64,000 nucleotides of DNA from Treponema sp. (GTDB lineage: Bacteria; Spirochaetota; Spirochaetia; Treponematales; Treponemataceae): the NCBI GenBank assembly GCA_017935745.1, contig JAGBGX010000019.1, positions 62,001 to 126,000 of the forward strand, given 5' to 3'. Under the pieces are notes generated by a model. The model was given only the letters and a program-made list of their open reading frames with translations, was not told the origin of the DNA and made no database searches. Position 1 is the stretch's first letter, and every line of letters begins with the position of its first letter. Positions 1-8,577 of the stretch are shown piece after piece. Both the position numbers and the translations under genes were made by a program.

Positions 1-366
1 TTCAGCTGTTTTGCGAAGCAGGGCAAGGCGGACGGAGGAAGCCGGGGCGGCTTCCGTTCAGTTTCCATGAGCGAAGGGATTTCCCTGATGGGCGCGCTCG
101 AGGACGGGCAGTTCGTGCTGCTTGACGTGCGCCGCCCTGACGAATTCGCGCAGGGGCATATTCCCGGCGCACGGCTCCTCACGAACGAAACAATCAGCGC
201 GGAAACCGTCCGCGAGCAGTTCCCCGACACGGCGCAACCCCTGTTTGTCTACTGCCGGAGCGGACGGCGCAGCAAGGAAGCCGCGCAGAAACTCGCCGCC
301 CTCGGCTACACAAACATCACCGAAATCGGCGGCATCCTTGACTACGCAGGAGAACTTGAGCGGTAG
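1..366 (+). CDS. Rhodanese-like domain protein, probably a lipoprotein (5' end outside window)
   Basis: A single rhodanese (sulfurtransferase) domain. LLDVRRPDEF and GHIPGA mark the substrate-side fold, and the active-site loop is CRSGRRSK, with the persulfide-forming cysteine at bases 253-255. The reading frame is open to base 1. An ATG exists at 67, but the upstream in-frame residues FSCFAKQGK look like the end of a lipobox followed by a linker, and residues SVSMSEGISLM just before the domain match the usual helix that precedes single-domain rhodaneses. The gene therefore most likely starts before the window and encodes an exported, lipid-anchored protein. Substrate unknown. Confidence 0.85.
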   Translation, partial: FSCFAKQGKADGGSRGGFRSVSMSEGISLMGALEDGQFVLLDVRRPDEFAQGHIPGARLLTNETISAETVREQFPDTAQPLFVYCRSGRRSKEAAQKLAALGYTNITEIGGILDYAGELER

Positions 367-448
367 GGGGGCAGGCACCGGCAAGAGGACGGAATGTTAG
401 GGATTGCACGCCTGGATCGTTTGCTGTTTCAGAATCATCCAGCCCGCG

Positions 449-1216
449 TCATGGATTCAAATTCTTCCGTGAGATGACGATAAGCTGGATGCCGTCCGCG
501 GAAGACGGAGCACTGTTGAAATCGCTGAAGCTTTCTTCAATCTGCATGCTGCGCGCCTGCATAATCGGCTTCAGTTCGGAAAGAGAATACAGCCGCGTAG
601 GATTTCCCCGGCGGATGACAGGCTTTTCGAGCGGCGCGCCGTATCGGAAGTCGAGCTGTCCGTACAGCATGATGTTCGTTTCGGCGTTCCATTCAAACTG
701 CGAGAGCGTCAGGCATTTTTCGCCAGCATCCCAAAGCTTCAGCGGAAAGTGATGCGCCGCGTAGTCCGCATTCATAATGTCCATGCAGTGGCGGGCTCCC
801 GGCTTTAGGGCGCGGGACACCGCATCGAAAATCTTCAGGTTTTCCGCTTCGTTTTCAAGATAGCCGATGGCTCCGTCTCCCATGCTGATGACGGCGTCAA
901 ATTCCCCGTCAAAAGCGCAGTTCCTGACGTCGCCCAGAATAAACGATGCATCGAGATTCCGGCTTCGCGCCTGACTTTGCGCATAGTCTACGTATTCCTT
1001 TGTGATGTCAACACCGACTGTCCGGCAGCCGCGTTCAGCAAGCGCAAGCGAGTGCCGTCCGAAGCCGCACGCAAGGTCAAGCACACGCGAACCGCGTCCA
1101 AGCCCGAGCCGGGAGCACAGAAAGTCAGCCTGCGCTTCCGTGCCTTCTGTCCATGACATATCCGCAATATCAAGGCTCCAGATGTTTCTGTACCAGCTGC
1201 TTTCCGCCACTTCCAT
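449..1216 (-). CDS. Class I SAM-dependent methyltransferase
   Basis: 255 residues. SAM-binding motif I is VLDLACGFGRHS, followed by the acidic end of strand 2 (VGVDIT), a motif around FILGDVRN and FDAVISMGDG. This is the standard Rossmann methyltransferase order of the UbiE/ubiquinone-like group. The start is set at 1216 because AGGAGG lies four bases upstream of that ATG; a longer frame to 1231 has no ribosome site. The methyl acceptor cannot be told from sequence. It stands alone, convergent with the rhodanese. Confidence 0.85.
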   Translation of the reverse strand: MEVAESSWYRNIWSLDIADMSWTEGTEAQADFLCSRLGLGRGSRVLDLACGFGRHSLALAERGCRTVGVDITKEYVDYAQSQARSRNLDASFILGDVRNCAFDGEFDAVISMGDGAIGYLENEAENLKIFDAVSRALKPGARHCMDIMNADYAAHHFPLKLWDAGEKCLTLSQFEWNAETNIMLYGQLDFRYGAPLEKPVIRRGNPTRLYSLSELKPIMQARSMQIEESFSDFNSAPSSADGIQLIVISRKNLNP

Positions 1217-1323
1217 ACGTCCTCCTGACACACCCCGCCGGGGAGGCTTATTCTACAGCCTTCCGTTTCAAAATGTCAACAGACGGAAGATGATTTGTGC
1301 GGAAAATGAATGCCACGCCAGCG

Positions 1324-1995
1324 TCAGTTTCCGAGGCGGAATGTTACGCCGGTGTACACCTTGAGGCGCTGCACGCAGGAAATGTCGCACCAATCGCCAA
1401 GCTCCCAGACATCATCCCGCGAGTCGTCAACCGTTCCGTAGCAGAACCGGCCGCGCCCGACGGAATAGTCCGCGCCGAAGTCCAGCCCCACGCCGAACCG
1501 CTCGCGCTGCACGACCCAGAAGCGGTAGCCGCCGCTGATGTGCAGCCCGTACTCGAACGAAAGCACCGAATCGTACACGTCAGATGACCCGCGCTCGTCC
1601 CATGCGTTCATAAAGCGGAAGAACGCGCCCGGCGACACGAACAGCGAATGCCGTCCGAACATGAATTCAAACGCCGGCCCTGCCTGAACCTCCATGTTCC
1701 AGCCGCCGTCAAGGCTGTGCTGCCCGTCATGCTGCACAAAGCGCACGCGGTCCCAGCCAAGCCCCACGTTCAGCCCCGCATTGAACGTCTTCATTCCGCC
1801 GAAAAAGAACGTCGCGGACGCCTGCATTCCGGCGGGAAAGATTTCATGCACCCAGTCCCTGCCCGTCTCCCCGCCGAAGTCAATCCGCCTACTGCTGATC
1901 GGCGCAGCGTACAGATTTCCGCCTACTTCCACCGCCGCGAACAACGGAACGGCAGCCAGCGCCGCAAGGGCGCACAGTACAAAACACTTCTTCAT
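1324..1995 (-). CDS. Exported outer-membrane-like beta-barrel protein, unknown function
   Basis: 223 residues with a clear Sec signal peptide (MKKCFVLCALAALAAVPLFA, cleavage after residue about 20). The rest alternates short amphipathic strands and ends in an aromatic/hydrophobic strand (VYTGVTFRLGN), as small spirochaetal outer-membrane proteins do. AAGGAGG precedes the ATG. No named family is recognised. Topology and location are inferred from composition only. Confidence 0.7.
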   Translation of the reverse strand: MKKCFVLCALAALAAVPLFAAVEVGGNLYAAPISSRRIDFGGETGRDWVHEIFPAGMQASATFFFGGMKTFNAGLNVGLGWDRVRFVQHDGQHSLDGGWNMEVQAGPAFEFMFGRHSLFVSPGAFFRFMNAWDERGSSDVYDSVLSFEYGLHISGGYRFWVVQRERFGVGLDFGADYSVGRGRFCYGTVDDSRDDVWELGDWCDISCVQRLKVYTGVTFRLGN

Positions 1996-2089
1996 GTGTC
2001 CTCCTTAGTTTCCGAGAGGATAGCATGAATGGATTCCGCCAAAAACAGGTTTCCGCCCGACCTGCACGGAGAAAGCCCCAAGCTGCACG

Positions 2090-2515
2090 TCAGTTCGCGC
2101 CGTCCTGCTCCGCCTCCTTCCGCCGCCGCTCGAGCATCCTGTTGATGCTGTCAACGTCGCGCTTCACGCTCACCATGCCGAGGAAGAATCCCGCCGCGTA
2201 GACGATGCCCACGTACAGAAAGACCATCCACCAGTTTTCCGCCGAAAACCACTTGAGCGCAACGCCCGCGCCCATAACAACCGCGCAGATGGCAGCATAT
2301 TCGGCAAGGACGTTCAGGGCGAAATTCTTGAACGGAACCGCCGCAATGAGCCGCTGCACTGCCGTGATGACGAAGGCGAGTGCAATCAGCTCGAACGTCA
2401 GCCCCATGACCTTCAGGTAGCCGCACATAATCCACGAAATGCCGAAGACGGCCGCAATGATGAGCGCGGACAGCGCGAGCGCCGACTGTATGAATTCCTT
2501 TACAGCGTTCCTCAT
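2090..2515 (-). CDS. DUF3021 family membrane protein, partner of the LytTR regulator
   Basis: 141 residues with four hydrophobic segments (about 11-35, 42-60, 68-88, 95-114) and a basic, charged C-terminal tail. Small four-helix proteins directly after a stand-alone LytTR regulator form the DUF3021 family, whose members act with the regulator as a membrane-bound partner, often limiting it. The start ATG overlaps the stop of the LytTR gene by four bases (ATGA), so the two are translationally coupled. The signal sensed is unknown. Confidence 0.8.
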   Translation of the reverse strand: MRNAVKEFIQSALALSALIIAAVFGISWIMCGYLKVMGLTFELIALAFVITAVQRLIAAVPFKNFALNVLAEYAAICAVVMGAGVALKWFSAENWWMVFLYVGIVYAAGFFLGMVSVKRDVDSINRMLERRRKEAEQDGAN

Positions 2516-2988
2516 AGTCCCTCCGACGCGAGATAGTCGCGGATGCCCTTGAGGTACGTGCGCGAGACAATCAGGCGCATTCCGTTTTCAAGCACGGCCT
2601 CAAGCCTGCTGTTCGCAAGGCGGCGGATGCTTTCGAGGACAGCGATGTTCATGAGGCACGACTTGCTGATTCTGATGATGCCGCGCCGCGCGAGCCGCGC
2701 TTCAATTTCGTAGAGGCGGCAGTCCGCCCCGAAGACCGAGCCTGCGGTGTAGATGAACGTGCGCTTTTCGACGCTTTCGATGTAGAGGATGTCCGCGATG
2801 CTGATTTTCCGCCGCGCGCCGCTTCCGCACTCAAAGCCAAAGACCGCGCCGTCCAGATTGCGGATTCCGCGGACAAGGCGTTCCACAAAGCTGTCGTAGA
2901 GCGGATATTCGACCGTAACAGTCAGCGGCCGCTCCTTGTTTTCTTTCAAAAGTACTTTCAGAATTCCGACCTCCTTCAAGCCGTCCAT
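2512..2988 (-). CDS. LytTR-domain transcriptional regulator
   Basis: About 150 residues. The C-terminal half is a LytTR DNA-binding domain (IADILYIESVEKRTFIY, then RISKSCLMNI and a final RTYLKGI), with no receiver domain in front. This is the usual form when paired with DUF3021. The start is unclear: the ATG at 2988 has no ribosome site, whereas AAGGAGG lies inside the frame, eight bases before a CTG at 2961. The CTG, or a nearby ATT at 2964 or TTG at 2949, may be the real start. Likely autoregulates the pair. Confidence 0.82.
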   Translation of the reverse strand: MDGLKEVGILKVLLKENKERPLTVTVEYPLYDSFVERLVRGIRNLDGAVFGFECGSGARRKISIADILYIESVEKRTFIYTAGSVFGADCRLYEIEARLARRGIIRISKSCLMNIAVLESIRRLANSRLEAVLENGMRLIVSRTYLKGIRDYLASEGL

Positions 2989-3149
2989 GATACACCGACC
3001 CGCGCCCGGAGGAAAATCCCTGCGCGCCCAAGCTGCACGGACAGCGGAGTGAAATGCACCGGCAGGAGACAGAATGTTCGAGAGGCGCACAGAAGCACCA
3101 TGATTTTTACCGTGTTATACAGAAAAACTGAACGCTGCTCCGCTTCTCC

Positions 3150-4016
3150 CTACGCCATCGCTGCCAGTGCGAGGATTCCTGCTGTCAGCAGTGCAAGTCC
3201 GCACCACGATTTCGCTGATATGCGTTCTTTGAATACGGCCGCCGAAAAAAGCACGGTCAGCGGTGTGCTCAGCTTGTCAATCGGAACGACGATGCTCACC
3301 TGTCCCTGCTGAACCGCATAGTAGTAGCACAGCCAGCTCGTGCCGGTCGCAAGCCCCGAAAGGATGAGGAACATCGCTTCCCTCCGGCTCACGTTTCGCA
3401 CAAGCACGGTTTTTTTCCGGCACAGCACGACAAGCCACGCGAGCACAAGCACAACGCACGTGCGGACAGCCGTCGCCGCGTTCGAGTCAACGCCCGTGAT
3501 TCCGGCTTTTGCAAGCAGGGAGGATGCCGCCGCAAATCCCGCCGAAAGCAGTGCGAAAAAAAGCCACGCCGGCTTTCCCGATTCCTTTTCGCGCTGAATG
3601 TCCGTCATGAAAACCGTCCCCGCCGCAATGAGCGCGAGGCAGAACAGCTTCGCCTGCCACATCGTCCGCTCGCCGGGAAACAGCACGATTGCCGCCAGCG
3701 ACGACATGACGACGCTCGACTTGTCCGCCGCCACGACCCTCGAAACTTCGCCGAGCGACAACGCCTTGAAATAGCACAGCCAGCTTGCTCCCGTCGCCAG
3801 CCCCGAAAGAACAAGAAACGCCCACGAGCCGGCGCATATACCCGAAAGCGTCCGCTGCACACCTGTCGCAAAGACGACCGCCCATGCCAAAACAAGCACG
3901 ACAGACGTCCGCACCGCGACAGCCACATCGGAATCCGTGTCCGAAACCCCGCACTTTGAAAGCATCGTCGCCGCTCCCGCAAACACAGTGGAACACAGCG
4001 CAGCCGCAACCCACAT
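3150..4016 (-). CDS. EamA/DMT-superfamily transporter
   Basis: 288 residues with about ten hydrophobic segments in two homologous halves. The halves share the phrases LSGLATGASWLCYFKAL (about residues 69-85) and LSGLATGTSWLCYYYAV (about 223-239), the internal duplication that defines EamA transporters. AAGGAGG sits six bases before the ATG at 4016; the longer frame upstream of it is a shadow of pstB. Substrate unknown; the family moves small metabolites by exchange. It lies 31 bases downstream of pstB and could be read through from the pst operon. Confidence 0.85.
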   Translation of the reverse strand: MWVAAALCSTVFAGAATMLSKCGVSDTDSDVAVAVRTSVVLVLAWAVVFATGVQRTLSGICAGSWAFLVLSGLATGASWLCYFKALSLGEVSRVVAADKSSVVMSSLAAIVLFPGERTMWQAKLFCLALIAAGTVFMTDIQREKESGKPAWLFFALLSAGFAAASSLLAKAGITGVDSNAATAVRTCVVLVLAWLVVLCRKKTVLVRNVSRREAMFLILSGLATGTSWLCYYYAVQQGQVSIVVPIDKLSTPLTVLFSAAVFKERISAKSWCGLALLTAGILALAAMA

Positions 4017-4047
4017 GAAACGCCTCCTTCGGATAGTATAGCACGAA

Positions 4048-4839
4048 TCACCCGAACCGTCCGTGTATGTAGTCGTCCGTCTTCTTGTTCTTGGGGTGCG
4101 TGAACACGGCCTGCGTCTCGTCCATCTCCACCATCTCGCCCAGCAGGAAGTACGCCGTGCAGTCGGCAATCCTGAACGCCTGCTGCATGTTGTGCGTTAC
4201 CATGATGATTGTCATGCGCTTCTTCAGCTCCATGCACAGCTCCTCGATTTTCCCGGTCGAAATCGGATCGAGCGCGCTGGTCGGCTCGTCCATCAGCAGA
4301 ACCTGCGGCTCAACGGCGAGCGCGCGGGCAATGCACAGCCGCTGCTGCTGTCCGCCGGAAAGCCCGAGCGCGCTCTTGTGCAGCCGGTCCTTCACTTCGT
4401 CCCACATCGCCGCTCCCTTGAGCGAATGCTCCACGATTCCGTCAAGCTCGCCCGCGGAGCGGATTCCGAATGTCCGCGGCCCGTAGGCGATGTTGTCGTA
4501 CACGCTCATCGCAAGCGGATTCGGACGCTGGAACACCATTCCCACGTTCTTCCGCAGCCGCGCAAGGTCGGTCTTCCGCGCGTAGATGTCCGTTCCGCCT
4601 ATGCTGACTTCGCCCGTGATGCGGCAGCCTTCAATCAGGTCGTTCATGCGGTTGAGCGACTTTATCAGCGTTGACTTTCCGCAGCCCGACGGCCCGATGA
4701 GCGCGGTGAGCTTGTTCCGCGGAAATTCCATGCAGATTCCCTTGAGCGCGTGGAAGCTCCCGTAGTGCAAATCCATGTTCCTCACAGAAACAGCGGTCTC
4801 GCCGCTCATGTCGAACTGCTCGATGACTCGTTTTTTCAT
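4048..4839 (-). CDS. pstB: Phosphate ABC transporter ATP-binding protein PstB
   Basis: 263 residues with Walker [11 protein letters not shown]-loop [11 protein letters not shown] signature LSGGQQQR, Walker [14 protein letters not shown] and the switch histidine in MVTHNM. The [11 protein letters not shown] phrase and the C-terminal [17 protein letters not shown] tail are hallmarks of PstB. The ATG at 4839 is favoured over 4845 because AAGGA lies seven bases before it. Last gene of the pst operon; no phoU follows. Confidence 0.96.
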   Translation of the reverse strand: MKKRVIEQFDMSGETAVSVRNMDLHYGSFHALKGICMEFPRNKLTALIGPSGCGKSTLIKSLNRMNDLIEGCRITGEVSIGGTDIYARKTDLARLRKNVGMVFQRPNPLAMSVYDNIAYGPRTFGIRSAGELDGIVEHSLKGAAMWDEVKDRLHKSALGLSGGQQQRLCIARALAVEPQVLLMDEPTSALDPISTGKIEELCMELKKRMTIIMVTHNMQQAFRIADCTAYFLLGEMVEMDETQAVFTHPKNKKTDDYIHGRFG

Positions 4840-4845
4840 ATTCAT

Positions 4846-5021
4846 TTCCTTCTATATAGATACTATTTGGGCGGCTTTTTGTTCCGGTCGCAGCCTTGCG
4901 GCCGCTCCCTCCACAAAAAACAGGCTTTGCGCACTTCGCCGTCTTGCGCGGCTCATCCCTGCGCTTGCGCTCCGGGACTGCCTGCGGCAGGTGCTCCAAT
5001 CCTTGCCGCGGAAAACAAACG
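4846..5021. other. pstCA-pstB spacer with a possible degenerate dispersed repeat
   Basis: The 176-base gap between pstCA and pstB is unusually long for one operon. It contains short inverted pairs (gcagccttgcggccgc, ctgcctgcggcagg) and ends in gtgctccaatccttgcc, resembling the end of the repeat at 31.0-31.2 kb. It may be a diverged copy of that family. The relationship is weak and based on eye alignment only. Confidence 0.35.
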
Positions 5022-6800
5022 CTATTTGCTTTTCATCTTTGACCGTTCCGCCAGCGAGACGAGCAGGTTGAGGACGATGACGAACACAAGCAGGACGCTT
5101 GCCGTCGCGTATGCCTCGTTGACCTGAAGCCCGTTGCTCATGAACTTCCAGATGAGGACGGCGAAGCTTGCCGCGCTGTCTCCGTAGCCCTGCGGAACGA
5201 ACGTCGATGCCGAGCCGACCGTGAAGATGAGCGCCGCGCTTTCGTTCACAATCCGCCCGACCGACAGAATCACCGAAGTCGCGATGCCCGCCCCGGCCTG
5301 CGGCAGAACGACCGTGAAAATCGTGCGCAGCTTTCCCGCTCCCAGCGCAAAGCTTGCCTCCCTCATGCTGTCCGGGACTTCCGAAAGGCTCTGCTCCACG
5401 CTCCGAATGATTGTCGGAAGAATGATGAGCGCGAGCGTCATGCCGCCGGACGCAAGCGAGTAGCCCATGTTCATCCTGCGGACAAAGAACACCATTCCGA
5501 ACAGCCCGAAGATGATTGACGGAACACCCGCCAGCGTGTCCGCGAACATTCGGACAGCCTTTGCGAACAGGCTTCCTTTTTTCGCGTACTCGTTGAGGTA
5601 GATTGCCGCCCCGATTCCGAGCGGAAGCGCCGCCGCAAGCGCAAGGACGGCGAGCATCACCGTGGAGACGAACGCGGGCGCAAGCGTCGTGTGCGCGTTT
5701 CCGCTTTCCCCGAACAGAAAGTCAACGCTCAGGTGCGGGATTCCCTTCGCCAGCACAAACACCACGATGAACACAAGGACGAACGCAACGAGCGCGGCGG
5801 CGACCCACGACACGATGCACAGAATGTCCTGCGCGCTTCCCGTGCGCCGGTAGCTTTTCAGCGTGTCGGCAGGACTTCCTTCCTTCAGGCGGCGCGAGAA
5901 AAACCGGTTTCCGCCGTTCGGACGCTTCACCGCCACCAGGCACACATTGAGAATCAGTATGAACACAAGCAGGACGAATCCGTCGGCGATGAGCGCGGAC
6001 TGTTCTGCGGGAGCCGCGTAGCCCCAGTTCTGCACGATGTTGCTCGTCAGCGTGGTGAACGGCAGGAACGCCCCGAACGGATAGCCCGAGCCGTTTCCGA
6101 CAATCATCTGAACCGCCATCGTCTCGCCCACCGCGCGCCCGATTCCGAGGATTACGGCGGAAACGACTCCGCTTTTTGCGGCGGGCAGCAGCACGTTCCA
6201 CACCGCCTGGTTCTTCGAGCAGCCGAGCGCAAGCGCGCCCTCGTAGTAGTGCATGGGAACCGCCTCAAGGCTGTTTTTGGTGATGGCGGCGACCGTCGGC
6301 AGAATCATCACCGAAAGGATGAGCGTGCAGGCGAGCAGCCCGAATCCCGCGTTGTCAGGGTGGAACACGTCCACCAGAAGCGGCATCAGGAATTTGTAGC
6401 CGAACAGCCCGTACACGATTGACGGAATTCCCGCCAGCAGGTTCACGACCTGCGTGTAGAGCTTCTTGAGCCGCCGCGGGCAGTAGAACACGAGCCACAC
6501 CGCCGTAAGCACCGCAAGCGAGCCGCCGAGCAGCACGGAAGACGCGGTCAGAACCGCCGTGCCGACAATCATGCGGGCAATGCCGAACGTCTGCGTCCGC
6601 GCCGACCATTCCGTTCCGAAAATGAATTCCGCAATGCCGATACTTTTGAACGCGCCTGCGCTTGCGTACAGAAGGTATCCGGCAATCGTGAACACAGCGA
6701 ACGCCGAGTATGCGGCCAGCGCGGTAAACACCGCCCGCGCGGCAGCATCCTTTGAAATTGAAACGGACAGAAGCGCGCGTTCTTTTGTCAGTGCTCTCAT
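5022..6800 (-). CDS. pstCA: Fused phosphate ABC transporter permease PstC-PstA
   Basis: 592 residues, about twice the length of a single Pst permease. Residues 1-295 are PstC-like (LLAGIPSIVYGLFGYKFL, then GIGRAVGETMAVQMIVGNG), and residues about 320-592 are PstA-like (LAGVPSIIFGLFGMVFF, then SVGRIVNESAALIFTVGSA). Each half has its own six-helix permease core and EAA-type loop. The linker around 296-325 is basic and cytoplasmic. The two halves would form the whole membrane channel from one polypeptide. The start lies one base after the pstS stop, so expression is coupled. The pstB partner lies downstream after a 182-base spacer. Confidence 0.95.
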   Translation of the reverse strand: MRALTKERALLSVSISKDAAARAVFTALAAYSAFAVFTIAGYLLYASAGAFKSIGIAEFIFGTEWSARTQTFGIARMIVGTAVLTASSVLLGGSLAVLTAVWLVFYCPRRLKKLYTQVVNLLAGIPSIVYGLFGYKFLMPLLVDVFHPDNAGFGLLACTLILSVMILPTVAAITKNSLEAVPMHYYEGALALGCSKNQAVWNVLLPAAKSGVVSAVILGIGRAVGETMAVQMIVGNGSGYPFGAFLPFTTLTSNIVQNWGYAAPAEQSALIADGFVLLVFILILNVCLVAVKRPNGGNRFFSRRLKEGSPADTLKSYRRTGSAQDILCIVSWVAAALVAFVLVFIVVFVLAKGIPHLSVDFLFGESGNAHTTLAPAFVSTVMLAVLALAAALPLGIGAAIYLNEYAKKGSLFAKAVRMFADTLAGVPSIIFGLFGMVFFVRRMNMGYSLASGGMTLALIILPTIIRSVEQSLSEVPDSMREASFALGAGKLRTIFTVVLPQAGAGIATSVILSVGRIVNESAALIFTVGSASTFVPQGYGDSAASFAVLIWKFMSNGLQVNEAYATASVLLVFVIVLNLLVSLAERSKMKSK

Positions 6801-6801
6801 G

Positions 6802-7605
6802 TTACCGTACCGTGATGTAGCCCGCGCCCGCGATGACCGCCTGCGCCTCGCCGCTCATGATGTAGTCGAAAAATCCCTGCGCCGCCTTGGACATCGGCTT
6901 CTGCTTGTTTTGGACGATGATGAACGGACGCTGGAGCGTGTACGTCCTGTCCGTGATAGTTTCGGCAGTGCATTCGATTCCGTCGAGCCTCACCGCCTTG
7001 ACCGAACCGTGCAGGCTTCCGTAGGAAATGTAGCCGATGCTGTTCGCCGAGCCTTGCAGCGCCTCGATGACGTTGCCGGTCTCAGCAAGCGTGGCGACCG
7101 ATGCGGCGTATCCGTCCTTGATTCCCAAAAGCTCGTCGAACGCCGTCCTCGTTCCGCTTGAAGCGTCCCTTCCGACTCCCGCCGTAATCGGCGTTCCGGG
7201 AATTGCCGTTCCCGCTTCGAACAGCCGCTTCACATCGTCCTTCTTCACGTCCGTTACCGGGCAGCCGCTTCCGACGACAAGCGCGATTCCGTCCATGCAC
7301 AGCACCGAACCGAAAACGCCCGCCTCGCTTTCCTTCAGCTCGCGCGACGACATTCCGAAGTCGTTCAGTCCGTTCTGCACGTCGCTGATTCCCGCGCCCG
7401 ACGACGACATGTGAATCGTGATGCGGACATTGTGCGTCTTTTCGTACTCCGCCGCAAGCTTTTCCATGACGGGAGTTACGGACGACGAGCCGGAAACCGT
7501 GATGCGCTCCTTTTTCGCCCGCCCGAACGCAGACGCACTTGCGCACGCCGCCGCCATGCACAGAACCCCCGCCGCAATTTTCTCCAGATGCTTCAGATTT
7601 TTCAT
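6802..7605 (-). CDS. pstS: Phosphate-binding periplasmic protein PstS
   Basis: 267 residues with an N-terminal signal peptide (VLCMAAACASASA, cleavage about residue 26). The PstS core motifs are present: ITVSGSSSVTPVMEKLA, SSSGAGISDVQNG, FGMSSREL and the phosphate-binding loop VGRDASSGTRTAFDELLG. It ends shortly after GEAQAVIAGAGYI. It is the first gene of pstS-pstCA-pstB and captures periplasmic orthophosphate for the permease. AAGGAG is ten bases before the ATG. A Pho-box-like promoter lies upstream. Confidence 0.95.
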   Translation of the reverse strand: MKNLKHLEKIAAGVLCMAAACASASAFGRAKKERITVSGSSSVTPVMEKLAAEYEKTHNVRITIHMSSSGAGISDVQNGLNDFGMSSRELKESEAGVFGSVLCMDGIALVVGSGCPVTDVKKDDVKRLFEAGTAIPGTPITAGVGRDASSGTRTAFDELLGIKDGYAASVATLAETGNVIEALQGSANSIGYISYGSLHGSVKAVRLDGIECTAETITDRTYTLQRPFIIVQNKQKPMSKAAQGFFDYIMSGEAQAVIAGAGYITVR

Positions 7606-7637
7606 TTCTTTAATTCTCCTTGCCGTTTGGCAGGCAC

Positions 7638-7691
7638 AGCATACCAGCCGAACGTAAAAAAAATGCGCACGTAAATGTAAAGAATTTGTAA
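7638..7691 (-). promoter_or_regulatory. Pho-box-like promoter of pstS
   Basis: Read on the minus strand, TTACA recurs at an 11-base interval in 7691-7670 (TTACAAATTCT then TTACATTTACG). A further TTTACGTTCGG lies two repeat units later at 7658-7648, and a -10 candidate TATGCT is at 7643-7638. Eleven-base direct repeats just upstream of the -10 are the architecture of PhoB/PhoP-activated promoters. There is no good -35 box, as expected for an activated promoter. Confidence 0.7.
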
Positions 7692-7794
7692 GAAAATGCG
7701 GCAGATGGAAGCGGAAGTGCGCGGGGTTTCGTCGCTCGTAAAAATTCAGTAGAATAGAAAAATCTCACCGGCAAACCAAAATACGGAGGAACGA

Positions 7795-8214
7795 ATGGAA
7801 TACAGATGCAAAGTAACGGTGCTCGACAAAAAGCTGTTCCCGGAGCTTCAGGCGGAATACTGCGCCGTCCCGGACAGCGGAAAATGCCCCTGCTACAATG
7901 TGGGCGACGAGTTTGTTTTCTGCCGGAACAACGAGCGGGACGACTTCTGGCACTGCGGCGCGGGAACACTGGTCAAATCCGGGAAGCCGGACACGGGCTG
8001 CCTGCAATCGCCGGGGACTGCACACTGCGGAAGCGAGGGCGTGCCGTTCTGCGCGGAAGCGTGGGACGCCATCAGCCGCTACATTTACACCGCACTCCAA
8101 GGCGGAAGCATCATGCACGGCTGGACAAAGGACGACAAAACCATGATTGCCTGCTGCAACGACGGAACGCGCCCCGTGATTTTCAAAATAGAGCGCATAG
8201 ACTGCGGGGAGTGA
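7795..8214 (+). CDS. TIGR04076 family protein, unknown function
   Basis: 139 residues, cysteine-rich (about nine Cys). It begins YRCKVTVLDK and contains GKCPCYNVGDEF and a central AWDAISRYIYTALQGG, the pattern of the small TIGR04076 family common in anaerobes. Function is not established; the conserved cysteines suggest a metal or redox role. GGAGG is five bases before the ATG. A -10-like TAGAAT lies near 7752. It is followed 30 bases later by a cupin gene. Confidence 0.8.
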   Translation: MEYRCKVTVLDKKLFPELQAEYCAVPDSGKCPCYNVGDEFVFCRNNERDDFWHCGAGTLVKSGKPDTGCLQSPGTAHCGSEGVPFCAEAWDAISRYIYTALQGGSIMHGWTKDDKTMIACCNDGTRPVIFKIERIDCGE

Positions 8215-8244
8215 AAAAGCGGAAGCCAAAAACGGAGGACGGTC

Positions 8245-8577
8245 ATGACAGTCAATTTCAATGAGCTGAAAGAGCAGGACATACGCGGAATGAACGGCGG
8301 AAACGGAACGCTGTCGGCAAAAATGCTCGCGGACAAAAGCGGAAAGCTCATCGCCTGCCGAATCCGCGCGGGCAGTTCCATCGGAATGCACCGGCATGAA
8401 ACAAGCGACGACATCAGCTACGTCCTTTCAGGAACAGGCGCAGCCATGTGCGACGGCACCGAAGAACCGCTTTCCGCCGGCGTCTGTCACATCTGCAAAA
8501 AAGGCTTGGCGCACAGCATTACGAACACCGGCACAGAAGACCTCGTGCTGTTCACGGTTGTCGTGGAGCATCAGTAG
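8245..8577 (+). CDS. Cupin-domain protein
   Basis: 110 residues forming one cupin barrel. Motif 1 is GSSIGMHRHETSDDISYVLSG, with metal-ligand histidines H-R-H and an acidic partner; motif 2 is GVCHICKKGLAHSITNTG. AACGGAGGA precedes the ATG. It probably shares a transcript with the TIGR04076 gene. The last 26 bases overlap the convergent HD-GYP gene. Small single-domain cupins bind sugars or act as isomerases; the substrate is not evident. Confidence 0.85.
   Translation: MTVNFNELKEQDIRGMNGGNGTLSAKMLADKSGKLIACRIRAGSSIGMHRHETSDDISYVLSGTGAAMCDGTEEPLSAGVCHICKKGLAHSITNTGTEDLVLFTVVVEHQ

Noticed and set aside
4063-4674. Plus-strand open frame opposite pstB
   Set aside because: Antisense to a highly conserved ATPase; composition is a frame shadow.
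5691-6422. Long plus-strand open frame opposite pstCA
   Set aside because: It is antisense to conserved permease sequence, Arg/His-rich and without SD; typical GC-rich shadow.
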